A DNA stretch of 64,000 bases from GWE2-42-39 sp942493345 (GTDB lineage Bacteria; Bacteroidota; Bacteroidia; Bacteroidales; Prolixibacteraceae). Below are positions 15,900 to 25,358 of the stretch, one piece after another. Numbering within the stretch: position 1 is the first letter of the stretch; each line of letters starts with the position of its first letter. A program made the position numbers and the translations under genes. Where the stretch lies: assembly GCA_942493345.1 (NCBI GenBank), contig OW818695.1, positions 1,798,001 to 1,862,000 on the forward strand, given 5' to 3'. The notes beneath the pieces are model-generated. The model searched no databases, had not been told where the DNA came from, and saw nothing but the letters and a program-made list of their open reading frames with translations.

Positions 15900-16637
15900 T
15901 TATTTTTTTGTTTTTATGGATTCAAACTCCATTTTGCCAGTTTTCGCATCAACCAATTCAAGAGAAGGCCGCCCAACCATGATCCCCATTTTCAAGCCGC
16001 AACGCACATAATATTGATGTCCCGCTTCTAAATTGACTGGGATTTCATCTTTCGATTCGGTTTTTGCCCAAAGACTGTTATATCCCAGCTTATTTTTATT
16101 GATTTGAATGGTTTGTTTCGATTTGTTTTTTACCCGGCAAACAACACTGTCGCCCAGGTATACATCGTATGCAACCAAGGCTCCCGCTCCGCTGAATCGA
16201 TAAATATTTAGAGTGGCATAATCAATGTTGGGATCCACAATTACTTCTTGTGCCGAAATAATTTCCTTCTGAATTTGGGATGTATCACTCATCCGTAAAA
16301 TATCGGCCTTAATTTGATGGCACGAACTCCCCATTACCGACGGAAGTTTGTGTTCGGTTATTTTTAAAACATTGCCACCAGCTTTTCGGACTTCGATTTT
16401 GGCCAGTTCAACAACTGTTTCAAAATCGCAATTGGTTGATAAACCATTGTCGCCAACTTTTATACTCCCGATCACTTCGGCTTGCGAGGGAACTTCTTCA
16501 TTTAAACCGAGTACAAAAACTTCCTGATCGTAGCTTATCGGCTGATAACTCTTCTGTAGGGTTGATGTTACTTTTGGTGAACAAGCAGAGATAAGCGCCA
16601 GTGCCACAATCAATCCGATTGTCTTTCTGATATCCAT
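15900..16637 (-). CDS. Lipoprotein with DUF2846-like C-terminal domain
   Basis: 245 residues with a lipoprotein signal (LALISAC, Cys about residue 19). Residues 40-120 include GSIKVGDNGLSTNCDFETVV and a two-Cys region. From about residue 140, IYRFSGAGALVAYDVYLGDSVVCRVKNKS...LEAGHQYYVRCGLKMGIMVGRPSLELVD matches the DUF2846 pattern. DUF2846 proteins are envelope lipoproteins of unknown role. It is first in a two-gene unit with the barrel-like protein. A possible -7 element (TATTTTTG) lies about 66 bases upstream at 16703-16710. Confidence 0.75.
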   Translation of the reverse strand: MDIRKTIGLIVALALISACSPKVTSTLQKSYQPISYDQEVFVLGLNEEVPSQAEVIGSIKVGDNGLSTNCDFETVVELAKIEVRKAGGNVLKITEHKLPSVMGSSCHQIKADILRMSDTSQIQKEIISAQEVIVDPNIDYATLNIYRFSGAGALVAYDVYLGDSVVCRVKNKSKQTIQINKNKLGYNSLWAKTESKDEIPVNLEAGHQYYVRCGLKMGIMVGRPSLELVDAKTGKMEFESIKTKK

Positions 16638-16982
16638 GATTTTTTATTTTTGAAATTCAACTTGAGGCAGAATCATTATTTGAACATTTTTTGAAATCAT
16701 TCCAAAAATAGGAAATATTCATATCGATTCATTTCAACCGGATTAATTTTCAATAAGAAAAGTTGATCCCTTTATTTTTCTGCTACAACAAACCCGATCT
16801 GCTATATCTTTCAACCGACAGGGAGGGAGCCGAAATCTCTTTTACCGGTATAATTCTACGTTTCGCTGATTCATGTCGTCTCGGTTTCTGTTTCTAAACT
16901 CATTTTTGTACCACAGAAAACAAATAAATTCTATAAAGAAAGCAACCTTGAAAAATTTTCATTGTCTCTTCGGATAGAAATT
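16638..16982. other. Divergent intergenic region, 345 bases
   Basis: Lies between the minus-strand lipoprotein gene and the plus-strand TonB receptor and must hold both promoters. A TATTTTTG -7 match faces the lipoprotein at 16703-16710, without a good -33. No clear TAnnTTTG was found for the receptor, which may need an activator. No ORF, RNA gene or repeat seen. Confidence 0.4.
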
Positions 16983-19376
16983 ATGAAACAAAGCATGAAA
17001 CAATTAAACAATGTTCTGATGAAACGATTGTATGTTATTTTTATTTTCTTTTTCGCCGCTTTTTGCGGGTCAGCCCAAATGTCGGTACCAATGGCGACCC
17101 TGAGCGGCCACATAAAAGACAAAACCAGCGGTGAAGCCCTGATTGGGGCAACCTGCTACATCCCAGAAAAAGTAACCGGGGTTATTTCAAACCCGTATGG
17201 TTTTTATTCCATTTCTGTTCCTAAAGGTGTTTACAAGGTTAGTTTTTCATTTATTGGCTACGAACCGCAGGAATATGTGGTCAACCTGAATGAAAACCAG
17301 CAGATATCCGTTTCTCTTGCCGAAGACACCCGACAATTGGAAGAAGTGGTGATAACCGGCGAGCGCAAAGACCGGAACGTGGAAAGCATCAACATGAGCA
17401 TGGAAAAAGTGTCGATTAAGCTCATCAAAAAACTGCCGTCATTTATGGGTGAAGTCGATGTGCTGAAAAGTATCACTTTGCTGCCGGGCATTCAGAGCGG
17501 CGGCGAAGGCAATTCCGGTTTGTACGTGCGCGGTGGCGGCCCCGACGAAAACCTGCTGATCCTCGACGAAGCGCCGGTTTACAACGCATCGCACCTGATG
17601 GGTTTCTTCTCGGTTTTCAATTCCGATGCGATCAAAGACATCCAGGTTTACAAAGGCGGCATTCCTTCAGAATACGGGGGAAAAGCATCGTCGGTAATCG
17701 ATATACGGATGAAAGACGGGAACTCGAAAGATTTTCATGTGGATGCCGGAATTGGCAATATTTCGAGCCGGCTGACTCTGGAAGGCCCGGTTATAAAAGA
17801 CAAGTGGAGCTACATTATTTCGGGGCGCCGCACCTATGCCGATGTGGTTGGCCGGTTGGCGGGCATCGAAGAGTTGAAAGAGAACAAGCTGTATTTTTAC
17901 GACCTCAACCTGAAAACCAATATACAACTGGGAGAAAAGGACCGGATTTACATCTCGGGCTACGGGGGCGACGACTGTTTTGAACTGGGCGAATCGATTT
18001 ATATGCGCTGGGGCAACCTCACCGGAACGCTCCGGTGGAACCATATTTTCGATGGAAAATTATTTTCCAATACCTCAATTATTTATTCGAAATACGATTA
18101 CAATCTTGGCGTACCGGGCAATATTGCCGATCAGTTCGATTGGAGTTCACAAATCAAAGACCTCAATTTCAAGGAAGATTTTACCTGGTTTCTGAACTCG
18201 AAAAACAAAATTAACTTTGGACTGAATGCAATCTATCATCACTTCGAGCCCGGAAATATTGATGCCAACGAAAGTTCGTTTTACACCGATTTAAAACTAA
18301 CAAATTACAATGCTTCGGAAGCTTCTTTTTATGCATCGAACGAACAATCCATTGGTTCGCGGCTGACTTTGAAATACGGTTTTCGTCTGTCGTATTTTCA
18401 ACAGGTTGGCGTCGGAAAGGTGCGCGAATATTTGCATCCCGAAGCGCCTGCCAAAAACGAAGTAATCGGCGAAAAATCGTATAAAAGCGGAGAACGGATT
18501 GATGATCCGTATATAAATTTTGAGCCCCGCGTTTCACTGAAATATACGATTGACGAGGCAAGTTCGGTAAAAGCATCGTACAACCGGATGGTGCAAAACC
18601 TGCACCTGATTTCGAACACCACTTCTCCCACTCCGCTTGATGTGTGGCTGCCAACCAGCAAATACATCAAACCGTTGTTTGCCGATCAGGTGGCGCTGGG
18701 TTATTTCCGGAATTTCAAGGACAATGCGTTCGAAACTTCCGCAGAAATATATTACAAAGACATGAAAAACGTGCTCGACTATAAAGATGGTGCCGAATTG
18801 TTCCTGAATGAAGATTTGGAAACCGAATTGCTTCACGGCAACGGCTATTCATACGGGTTGGAGTTGTTGGTGAAAAAGCAGGAAGGCAAAATTACCGGTT
18901 GGGCCAGTTACACGCTTGCCCGCAGTATGCGCAAAATCCCGGGAATCAATGATGGAAAAGCCTATCCGTCGGCTTATGACCGCACCCACGATTTTTCGCT
19001 GGTAGTGAATTATGAACTGAACCCGCAAATCACCTTATCGTCGAACTGGGTTTATACAACCGGCAACCCGGCAACTTACCCGGTTGCAAAATACGATGTA
19101 CAGGGGAACACGTTTTTTTATTATGCCGACCGTAACAGCAACCGCATTCCCGATTACCACCGGCTCGACTTTTCGCTCACGTACAATCCGAAGAAGAATG
19201 AAACCCGGAAGGTGAAAAGAACCCTCAATGTTTCGCTGTACAACGTGTACGCACGGCGGAATGCCTACTCGGTGACCTTCAAGCAAAATGAAGACAACCC
19301 GATGATTACCGAAGCGACCCGTTTATCGATTATTGGTTCTATTATTCCTGCCATCACGTACAACTTCACCTTTTAA
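16983..19376 (+). CDS. TonB-dependent outer-membrane receptor (carboxypeptidase-regulatory-like N-terminus)
   Basis: About 797 residues from the ATG at 16983; a start at 17019 (MKRLYVIFIFFFAAFCGSAQ) gives a tidier signal peptide. Domains in order: signal peptide; CarboxypepD_reg-like beta-sandwich (ATLSGHIKDKTSGEALIGATCYIP...VSFSFIGYEPQE); plug domain (SIEEVVITGERK-like link, LPGIQSGGEGNSGLYVRGGG, LILDEAPVYNASHLMGFFSVF); a 22-strand-type barrel ending in aromatic residues (AITYNFTF). Imports a ligand using TonB energy. The DUF4249 lipoprotein gene follows by 11 bases, a standard pairing. Substrate unknown; it lacks a SusD partner, so a glycan substrate is not indicated. Confidence 0.93.
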   Translation: MKQSMKQLNNVLMKRLYVIFIFFFAAFCGSAQMSVPMATLSGHIKDKTSGEALIGATCYIPEKVTGVISNPYGFYSISVPKGVYKVSFSFIGYEPQEYVVNLNENQQISVSLAEDTRQLEEVVITGERKDRNVESINMSMEKVSIKLIKKLPSFMGEVDVLKSITLLPGIQSGGEGNSGLYVRGGGPDENLLILDEAPVYNASHLMGFFSVFNSDAIKDIQVYKGGIPSEYGGKASSVIDIRMKDGNSKDFHVDAGIGNISSRLTLEGPVIKDKWSYIISGRRTYADVVGRLAGIEELKENKLYFYDLNLKTNIQLGEKDRIYISGYGGDDCFELGESIYMRWGNLTGTLRWNHIFDGKLFSNTSIIYSKYDYNLGVPGNIADQFDWSSQIKDLNFKEDFTWFLNSKNKINFGLNAIYHHFEPGNIDANESSFYTDLKLTNYNASEASFYASNEQSIGSRLTLKYGFRLSYFQQVGVGKVREYLHPEAPAKNEVIGEKSYKSGERIDDPYINFEPRVSLKYTIDEASSVKASYNRMVQNLHLISNTTSPTPLDVWLPTSKYIKPLFADQVALGYFRNFKDNAFETSAEIYYKDMKNVLDYKDGAELFLNEDLETELLHGNGYSYGLELLVKKQEGKITGWASYTLARSMRKIPGINDGKAYPSAYDRTHDFSLVVNYELNPQITLSSNWVYTTGNPATYPVAKYDVQGNTFFYYADRNSNRIPDYHRLDFSLTYNPKKNETRKVKRTLNVSLYNVYARRNAYSVTFKQNEDNPMITEATRLSIIGSIIPAITYNFTF

Positions 19377-19387
19377 ATCTGAAACAA

Positions 19388-20278
19388 ATGAAACGATATA
19401 TTTTACCCGTATTTGCTTTATTCCTGCTGGCTTTCACCGCCTGCGAGGATGTGATTGATGTAAAGATGAGCGATGAAAATCTGGATTTGTATGCCATTGA
19501 AGCAAAAATAACCACCGAAAGCGAACCGTATGTTGTATTATACAAAAGCCTGCAAGTGGATGATGATGCAGCGTATCCCGGAGTTAGTGGGGCAACGGTT
19601 ACCATTTCCGACAACGGACAACCGCAAAAAAGCATTCAGCTTGAAGAAAGCACAGAAACCAAAGGCCTTTATGTTGTTCCTGAAAAAGAAAATTATATAG
19701 GAGAGGTTGGTAAAAAATATACAATTACAATCGAGCACAATGGAGTGACCATTACCGGCTTCGATCAACTGGCAAAAGTAGAACCTGTCGATTCAATCCA
19801 GGTTCGGCCTTCGTTGCGCGGCGACAAACGTTTTCTTGGCATTTTCACCTATGGAAACGAACCCAAAGGAGTTGGTGATTTTTACAAATGGGACCTCTAT
19901 ATAAATGGAAAATTATTGAATGGATCTGAATATTTATTCGTTGCCAGCGATGAACTGGTGGATGGAAATTATGTGGAAAGCCTTGAAATTTTTACCGATT
20001 TTCATGACCTGAATAAACCGGAAGAATCTTTGCTGAAATCAGGCTATTCGGTAATCGTAAAACAAACATCTATTTCTGAATTCGCTTACATGTATTACTA
20101 CCAGATGTTCGACCAGAGCGGAACAGGCGGACTTTTCAGCGTGCCCCCGGCAAACATAAAAAGCAATTTTACTGCCAGCGACGGGAGACCAGTTCTTGGC
20201 CTTTTCACGGCCCACGACGTGTCGGCTTCGAATGTTGTAACCATTGATCAAAATCTGATTGATCAGTTAAAAGAGTGA
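19388..20278 (+). CDS. DUF4249 lipoprotein, partner of the TonB receptor
   Basis: 296 residues with a lipoprotein signal (LLAFTACEDVIDV). The region YAIEAKITTESEPYVVLYKS...YPGVSGATVTISDNG is the typical DUF4249 opening, and the rest is beta-rich with conserved VEPVDSI and LYINGKLL-like segments. DUF4249 proteins are encoded next to TonB-dependent receptors and probably act at the outer membrane as accessory ligand-handling proteins. Eleven bases separate it from the receptor and a strong hairpin follows it, so the two form one transcription unit. Confidence 0.9.
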   Translation: MKRYILPVFALFLLAFTACEDVIDVKMSDENLDLYAIEAKITTESEPYVVLYKSLQVDDDAAYPGVSGATVTISDNGQPQKSIQLEESTETKGLYVVPEKENYIGEVGKKYTITIEHNGVTITGFDQLAKVEPVDSIQVRPSLRGDKRFLGIFTYGNEPKGVGDFYKWDLYINGKLLNGSEYLFVASDELVDGNYVESLEIFTDFHDLNKPEESLLKSGYSVIVKQTSISEFAYMYYYQMFDQSGTGGLFSVPPANIKSNFTASDGRPVLGLFTAHDVSASNVVTIDQNLIDQLKE

Positions 20279-20298
20279 AAAAGCAAAGAGTTAATATT

Positions 20299-20343
20299 AA
20301 CAGGTTGAAATATTCGGCTTCGTTCCGGATATTTCAACCTGTT
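20299..20343 (+). terminator. Hairpin terminator after the DUF4249 gene
   Basis: Perfect 15-bp stem AACAGGTTGAAATAT / ATATTTCAACCTGTT with a 15-base loop. No U-run follows, so it may stall or protect the RNA rather than act as a classic intrinsic terminator. Confidence 0.65.
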
Positions 20344-20449
20344 GCTAAATAGCCATAAAAGCATGAACTTTAAGCGTCGATTTTAAAACAAATGCGATTG
20401 TCTCCGGATTTGCTTTTTATAATAGTTTGAATTCAGAAAAAAGGTGAAT

Positions 20450-21211
20450 ATGAAAAAACCAATCAAATTTGATCAGGTTGCCGACATTTACGATTTCTAT
20501 GTGAATGTAGATTTTGACATCCCCTTTTTCATGAAAGAAACAGAAGGTTTCAGCCGCGAAATACTGGAATTGATGTGCGGAACAGGCCGGGTTTCGATTC
20601 CCTTGCTTGAATCGGGAAGGACAATGACCTGCGTCGATTATTCAAAGGGGATGCTGGGTTCTTTTGCGCAGAAAATTCAAAATAAAAACTACCCGGTTGA
20701 CCTGGTTGAAATGGACGTTACAGAACTGGATTTGAAGAAAAAATTCGGAATGATCCTGCTCCCGTTTCATTCCATTTCCGAAATTCTGACCCCCGAATTG
20801 CAGCGCAAAGCGTTAAAATCAATTTCATCGCACCTCGAAAAAAACGAGATTTTTATCCTGACACTTCAAAATCCGGCTATCCGGCTAAAAATGGCAGATG
20901 GAGAAAAACGGGTTATCGGTGATTTCCCGGTCGGTTCAAACCGGAGAATGGTTATCTCGTATGAGAATCAATACAATCCGTCCGACCAGATTGTGTCCGG
21001 GCATCAATTCTACGAAATATACGATTCGGCAAATACACTGATTGAAGAGAGGGTACTTGAGATAAATTTCAGACCGATATCCGATTCAGAATTGAAAGAA
21101 ATGATTGCTGGGTTGGAATTGGAAATTACCGAAACATACGGCGATTATTCGCATGGCAAATTTGACGCAGAAACAAGCAATTTCATGATTTATAAAATGA
21201 TCAGGAGATAA
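20450..21211 (+). CDS. Class I SAM-dependent methyltransferase
   Basis: 253 residues from the ATG at 20450, preceded by AAAAAGG. Motif I is ILELMCGTGRVSIPLLESG and the acidic residue of motif II is in MTCVDYSKGML, followed by VEMDVTEL and a C-terminal beta-rich part. A GTG two codons upstream is also in frame. Soluble. Substrate cannot be told; related proteins are annotated only as class I methyltransferases. It stands alone on the plus strand and converges with the zinc-transport genes. Confidence 0.85.
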   Translation: MKKPIKFDQVADIYDFYVNVDFDIPFFMKETEGFSREILELMCGTGRVSIPLLESGRTMTCVDYSKGMLGSFAQKIQNKNYPVDLVEMDVTELDLKKKFGMILLPFHSISEILTPELQRKALKSISSHLEKNEIFILTLQNPAIRLKMADGEKRVIGDFPVGSNRRMVISYENQYNPSDQIVSGHQFYEIYDSANTLIEERVLEINFRPISDSELKEMIAGLELEITETYGDYSHGKFDAETSNFMIYKMIRR

Positions 21212-21218
21212 CTACCGT

Positions 21219-21401
21219 TTACTTTCCCGTCAGTTTCATTGGTTTTATCGGTTCTACCACAATTTCTTTTCCACATTTTGGGCAGATATAAATTTCGCAT
21301 CCGGTGCAGGCAAAACAGTTGCTGCACGAGCGGTCGAGATCGCCTTTTCGTGCCTGAAAACCGCAATTGGAGCAGGAAACAATTTCTTCTTTGTTCTTCA
21401 T
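21219..21401 (-). CDS. Small double zinc-ribbon protein (60 residues)
   Basis: MKNKEEIVSCSNCGFQARKG followed by CSNC, CTGC and CPKCGKEI: four CxxC pairs, enough for two zinc ribbons. It overlaps the end of the metal ABC permease gene by 4 bases, so it is likely translated with it. Function unknown; the pairing with a zinc-type importer hints at zinc handling or zinc-dependent regulation, but that is inference. Confidence 0.75.
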   Translation of the reverse strand: MKNKEEIVSCSNCGFQARKGDLDRSCSNCFACTGCEIYICPKCGKEIVVEPIKPMKLTGK

Positions 21402-22210
21402 CGACGAATTAAATTCACCAGTTTTGCCAGTCCAAAAATGAGAACCAGGGTAAAAATAATGGCCGCCCCCGACGGAATATCGGCAAGATAAGAGACCATC
21501 AATCCGGAAAAAGCGCCCAGAAAAGCAATTGCAGTCGACAGAAAAATCAGATTTTTGAACGATTTGGTGAACAGGTTGGCCGTTGCCTGCGGAATGGTGA
21601 GCAACGATAAAATCAGGATGATGCCCACTACCCGGATATTCAGCACGATGGTGAGGGCAATCAGCGCCATCATCAGGTAGTTGAGCAGCAGGACCGGGAT
21701 ACCCGAAGTTTTGGCGAATTCTTCATCAAACGAAATGTACAAAATAGGCCGGAAAAAAAAGATGAAAAATCCCGCCAGCAATACGTTCAGCGCGACCATC
21801 AGCCAGATTTCGGAACTGGTGACCGTGAGGATGCTGCCAAACAAGTAAGTCATCAGGTTGGGCACATAACCGGGCGTGAGGTAAATAAAAATAATACCCA
21901 GCGCCATACCCAGCGACCACCATATCGCAATCGAAGAATCTTCGCGCACTTCGGCTTTCTGACTAAAAAACTGGATGCCGAAAGCCGAAAATATCGCGAA
22001 CACAGCGGCACCCAACAGCGGGTGCAAACCCATAAAATAAGCCAGCCCGATGCCCCCGAACGAAGCATGGGTGATGCCCCCGGTGATAAAAACCTTTCGG
22101 CGGGCAACAATGTAGGTGCCCGCAATGCCGCACGAAATGCCCGATAACAAAGCAGCCATAACGGCATTGATGAAAAATTTAAACTGAAAAAGTTCGAGTA
22201 GTCCGTTCAT
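21398..22210 (-). CDS. Metal (zinc/manganese-type) ABC transporter permease
   Basis: 270 residues, highly hydrophobic with about eight membrane spans; ABC-3 family. Family marks include GTYIVARRKVFITGGITHASFGGIG near residue 35-60 and VRVVGIILILSLLTIPQATA near 200. It would form the membrane channel for the ATPase encoded one base upstream and the binding lipoprotein beyond. The His-rich loop of the binding protein favours zinc over manganese. Confidence 0.92.
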   Translation of the reverse strand: MNGLLELFQFKFFINAVMAALLSGISCGIAGTYIVARRKVFITGGITHASFGGIGLAYFMGLHPLLGAAVFAIFSAFGIQFFSQKAEVREDSSIAIWWSLGMALGIIFIYLTPGYVPNLMTYLFGSILTVTSSEIWLMVALNVLLAGFFIFFFRPILYISFDEEFAKTSGIPVLLLNYLMMALIALTIVLNIRVVGIILILSLLTIPQATANLFTKSFKNLIFLSTAIAFLGAFSGLMVSYLADIPSGAAIIFTLVLIFGLAKLVNLIRR

Positions 22211-22211
22211 A

Positions 22212-22967
22212 TCAATGTTCGTGATCGTGGGTTTCTAATACAGTATGCGGTATGATTCCGTGGGTAATAATTTGCAACGGGCAATTGTACGAGGCCAGTT
22301 GCTCAGTCGTTATTTTGTTCGACGGATGGTAATGCAGGTGCAGATTCACACAGGCAATGGTTTTCACGTATTGGGCGATGGTCCCCACATCGTGCGACAC
22401 CAACATGATGGCCATGCGTTTATTCAGTTCGCGTAACTTTTCGTACAATTCTCTTTCAAAATTATTGTCGACAAACGAATTTGGCTCGTCGAGAATCAGC
22501 AGTTCGGGATCGCTCATCAGCGCACGGCATAGGAATACCCGCTGCATTTGCCCGCCCGACAATTCGCCAATGGCCTTCTGGCTGATGTTTTCAATGCCCA
22601 TTTCTTTCAGTAACGAAAGGGCTTTTTCAATTTCCGGGCTTTTGCCAAACCTGAAACTTCGCATCCCGTTTGTTTTTCCTGAACGCACTACATCCAGCAC
22701 AGTAATCGGGAATTTTTTATCGATCTGATTGATCTGCGGAAGATAACCGATCGCGCTCCCATTGTCTTTTCTGAAATGAAAACGAATGGTTCCCGAAGCA
22801 GGTTTTACCAATCCCAGAATGGCTTTCAACAGGGTGGTTTTTCCGCCTCCGTTTGGGCCGATTACTCCCAGAAAATCACCTTCCGAAACTTCCATGTTCA
22901 CATTTTCCAGCGCTTTTATCCTGTCGTAGCTGACATTCAGATTTTTTATTTCCAGAATCGGTTCCAT
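22212..22967 (-). CDS. Metal ABC transporter ATP-binding protein
   Basis: 251 residues. Walker A is GPNGGGKTTLL, the signature LSGGQMQRVFL, and Walker B LLILDEP, with the H-loop in LVSHDVG. C-terminal His-rich tail (LHLHYHPSNK... HDHEH) may bind metal. Energises the adjacent ABC-3 permease; genes are separated by one base. Best match is the ZnuC/MntB-type group; metal inferred from the operon. Confidence 0.92.
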   Translation of the reverse strand: MEPILEIKNLNVSYDRIKALENVNMEVSEGDFLGVIGPNGGGKTTLLKAILGLVKPASGTIRFHFRKDNGSAIGYLPQINQIDKKFPITVLDVVRSGKTNGMRSFRFGKSPEIEKALSLLKEMGIENISQKAIGELSGGQMQRVFLCRALMSDPELLILDEPNSFVDNNFERELYEKLRELNKRMAIMLVSHDVGTIAQYVKTIACVNLHLHYHPSNKITTEQLASYNCPLQIITHGIIPHTVLETHDHEH

Positions 22968-23073
22968 CAGGTTAAATTATAAATGATGAATTTTGAATTT
23001 CAAATCTTGATTTCAGAACTTTCTTTTGGGCTGTTCGTCGATATTGGATATTCGATTCGCTCTTTTCGGTCAA

Positions 23074-23940
23074 CTAGTCCAGCGCGGTTTTCAGGTTGTC
23101 CGTGGTTTCTTTCATTTGCGCCACCCAGTCGTAAGCAAGCGGATTGATTTGAACAATTTTTCCGCCAATCTCATCAGCAATGATTTGGGCGTTGCTCAGG
23201 TCAAATTCCTTCTGTATAAAAATAACCCGGATGTTTTTTTCGCGGGACAGCTCAACAACTTCTTTCACATGTTTGGGCGATGGTTCTTTGCCCATTTTCT
23301 CGAGTGCAACCTGTTCCAACCCGTACTGGCGTGCAAAATAGGTCAGAGCCGGATGAAAAACCAGGAAACTGCGGTTTCGCACATTCGCCAGAACTTCAGA
23401 AACATGCTTATCTACATCTGCAATATCGATTTTTAGTTTTTCAAAATTTTCACGAAATAGTTTTTCCTGGGCGGGATTTAATTTGATGAGCGCTTTCAGC
23501 GTATTTTCGGCAATAATTAAAATTTCGCGGGGCGCCATCCAGAAATGAGGGTCAACACCGCCCGGGTGCATGTGGTCATCGTGTCCTTCTTCTCCTCTGA
23601 TCAGGTCGATGCCTTCTGATAAAACAAATGTTTGCATTTCGGGATTAGCCGCCATAATTTTATCGGTCCACGACAGTTCAAAACCTACGTGTCCCATGCG
23701 CAGCCAGGTTTTGCTTCGGACAACGTCTTTCAGTTGCGAAGGAACCAGCGAATATAGTTCGGGGCTTGCTCCCGGCGGAATCAGCACGTTTACCTGGTAC
23801 AGGTCGCCGGCAATGCGTTCGACAAAGTATTTCTGGGGAAGAATGGTAACCGTTATTACCTCTTTTTGACCCGTTTTTTGAGTGGTTTGACAGGCCAGCA
23901 AAACAATAAAAAGTATGCTAAAATATTTCTTCATCGACAT
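23074..23940 (-). CDS. Zinc-type ABC transporter substrate-binding lipoprotein
   Basis: Cluster A-I metal-binding protein. I choose the ATG at 23940 (MSMKKYFSILFIVLLAC), giving a lipobox with Cys near residue 17; longer in-frame starts would spoil the signal. Key features are VTILPQKYFVERIAGD, the metal-binding loop EGHDDHMHPGGVDPHFWM (His/Asp-rich, typical of ZnuA), VFHPALTYFARQYGL, and a C-terminal IADEIGG segment. It captures metal and hands it to the permease encoded downstream; a 106-base gap separates it from the ATPase gene. Confidence 0.9.
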   Translation of the reverse strand: MSMKKYFSILFIVLLACQTTQKTGQKEVITVTILPQKYFVERIAGDLYQVNVLIPPGASPELYSLVPSQLKDVVRSKTWLRMGHVGFELSWTDKIMAANPEMQTFVLSEGIDLIRGEEGHDDHMHPGGVDPHFWMAPREILIIAENTLKALIKLNPAQEKLFRENFEKLKIDIADVDKHVSEVLANVRNRSFLVFHPALTYFARQYGLEQVALEKMGKEPSPKHVKEVVELSREKNIRVIFIQKEFDLSNAQIIADEIGGKIVQINPLAYDWVAQMKETTDNLKTALD

Positions 23941-23978
23941 TTTTTTGATTTGATTGAACCAATATAACAAGATTTGGA

Positions 23979-23986
23979 CAAAGATA
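23979..23986 (-). promoter_or_regulatory. Promoter -7 element of the metal ABC operon
   Basis: TATCTTTG on the minus strand, a perfect TAnnTTTG, about 40 bases before the chosen start. No good TTTG upstream and no clear Zur-type palindrome was recognised. Confidence 0.5.
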
Positions 23987-24060
23987 GTTTGAAAAATAAG
24001 GATTAAACGCGAACATGTTTCAAGTTAATATTGAATTGTTGCATGTTTCCTCCCCTCTAT

Positions 24061-24093
24061 AAAAAAATCCCGCCTCCAAACGGAAGCAGGATC
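24061..24093 (-). terminator. Rho-independent terminator of trpS
   Basis: Minus strand: ATCCTGCTTCC GTTT GGAGGCGGGAT followed by seven T. Located 27 bases after the trpS stop. Confidence 0.85.
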
Positions 24094-24119
24094 TTTAATA
24101 TAGTTTGATGACTATCTTC

Positions 24120-25121
24120 TTAAAATAATCGTTTGACCCCGATCAGTTGTTTCACTTCTTTCAGTGTTGCCTGTGCTGATTCGCGGGCTTTTTCGGCGCC
24201 GATCCTGGCTACGCGGGCCATGTATTCTTCGTCTTTGAGAATGTCCAGAATCCGTTCGCGGATAGGCGCGGTAAAATTTACAATGTCTTCGGCCAGTTGT
24301 TTTTTCATGTCGCCGTAACGGATTTCGCAACGGGCATACGCTTCGTCGAATTGTTTCACCAAGGCTGGGTCCGAAACAATTTTCATCAGTGTAAACAGGT
24401 TTTGAATGGGTTCCGGTTTTGCTGAATTCATTTCTGTTGGGCCGGCATCGGTTACCGCGCGCATCACTTTTTTGCATATTTCTTTCGGGTCTTCATACAA
24501 AAAGATGCCATTTCCTTCCGATTTGCCCATCTTTCCGCTGCCATCCAGCCCCGGAACTTTGATCATGTCGCCGCCATCAAACGTAAACGGCTGCGGAAGC
24601 GGGAAAAGTTCGCAGTTGTACATGCGGTTGAAGCGTCCGGCAAACTTGCGGGCCATTTCCAGATTTTGTTCCTGGTCTTTACCAACCGGAACGAATTGTG
24701 CTTTATGGATGATGATGTCGGCTGCCATCAGTACCGGGTAGGTCAACAGTCCGGCATTCACATTTTCAGGGTTTTGCCGTGCTTTTTCTTTAAACGAAGT
24801 AGTGCGTTCCAGTTCGCCCAGATAGGCATTCATGTTCAGAAATGTGTACAATTCGGTAACTTCCGGCACATCGCTCTGAATAAAAATGGTCGCTTTCTCC
24901 GGGTCGATTCCGCAGGCAAGATATTCGGCTAAAACCTGTTTCACCCCGGCCTGCAAATTATCGGGTGTCGGGTGGGTGGTCAGCGAATGTAAATCGGCAA
25001 TAAAAAAGTAGCAGTTATAACTTTCCTGCATTTTGATAAAACTGCGAACGGCGCCAAAATAGTTTCCTAAGTGCAAATATCCTGTTGGCCTTATGCCACT
25101 GACTACAATCGGTCTCTTCAT
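24120..25121 (-). CDS. trpS: Tryptophanyl-tRNA synthetase
   Basis: Charges tRNA-Trp. 333 residues, the normal bacterial length. Class I motifs: HIGH as PTGYLHLGNYFGA near residue 12, KMSKS as GKMGKSEGN near 195; PVLMAADIIIHKAQFVPVGKDQ is the conserved central block. A promoter lies just upstream and an intrinsic terminator just downstream, so it is monocistronic. No T-box or attenuator was seen before it, in contrast to trpB2 nearby. Confidence 0.96.
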   Translation of the reverse strand: MKRPIVVSGIRPTGYLHLGNYFGAVRSFIKMQESYNCYFFIADLHSLTTHPTPDNLQAGVKQVLAEYLACGIDPEKATIFIQSDVPEVTELYTFLNMNAYLGELERTTSFKEKARQNPENVNAGLLTYPVLMAADIIIHKAQFVPVGKDQEQNLEMARKFAGRFNRMYNCELFPLPQPFTFDGGDMIKVPGLDGSGKMGKSEGNGIFLYEDPKEICKKVMRAVTDAGPTEMNSAKPEPIQNLFTLMKIVSDPALVKQFDEAYARCEIRYGDMKKQLAEDIVNFTAPIRERILDILKDEEYMARVARIGAEKARESAQATLKEVKQLIGVKRLF

Positions 25122-25148
25122 CCTGATATACTTAATTCAATTTTGCCA

Positions 25149-25178
25149 CAAAATTAACCTGATTCCTTGAAACACAAA
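25149..25178 (-). promoter_or_regulatory. Promoter of trpS
   Basis: TTTG (25178-25175), 18-base spacer, TAATTTTG (25156-25149) on the minus strand. Confidence 0.6.
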
Positions 25179-25358
25179 ATTTTATTTTGAATGGGAAACA
25201 GAATGCCGGAATCTTTCTTTTGTGATGTCATTTTCAATGAATTTATTCCGGGTTGACAATGTTTTAAAACTGAAAAAATAAAAGAGGAGGTCTCAAAATC
25301 GGCGGGAATAACAGAAAAAGAGTATCTTAGGCATCCGAAATCTAAAAAAACCAAAACT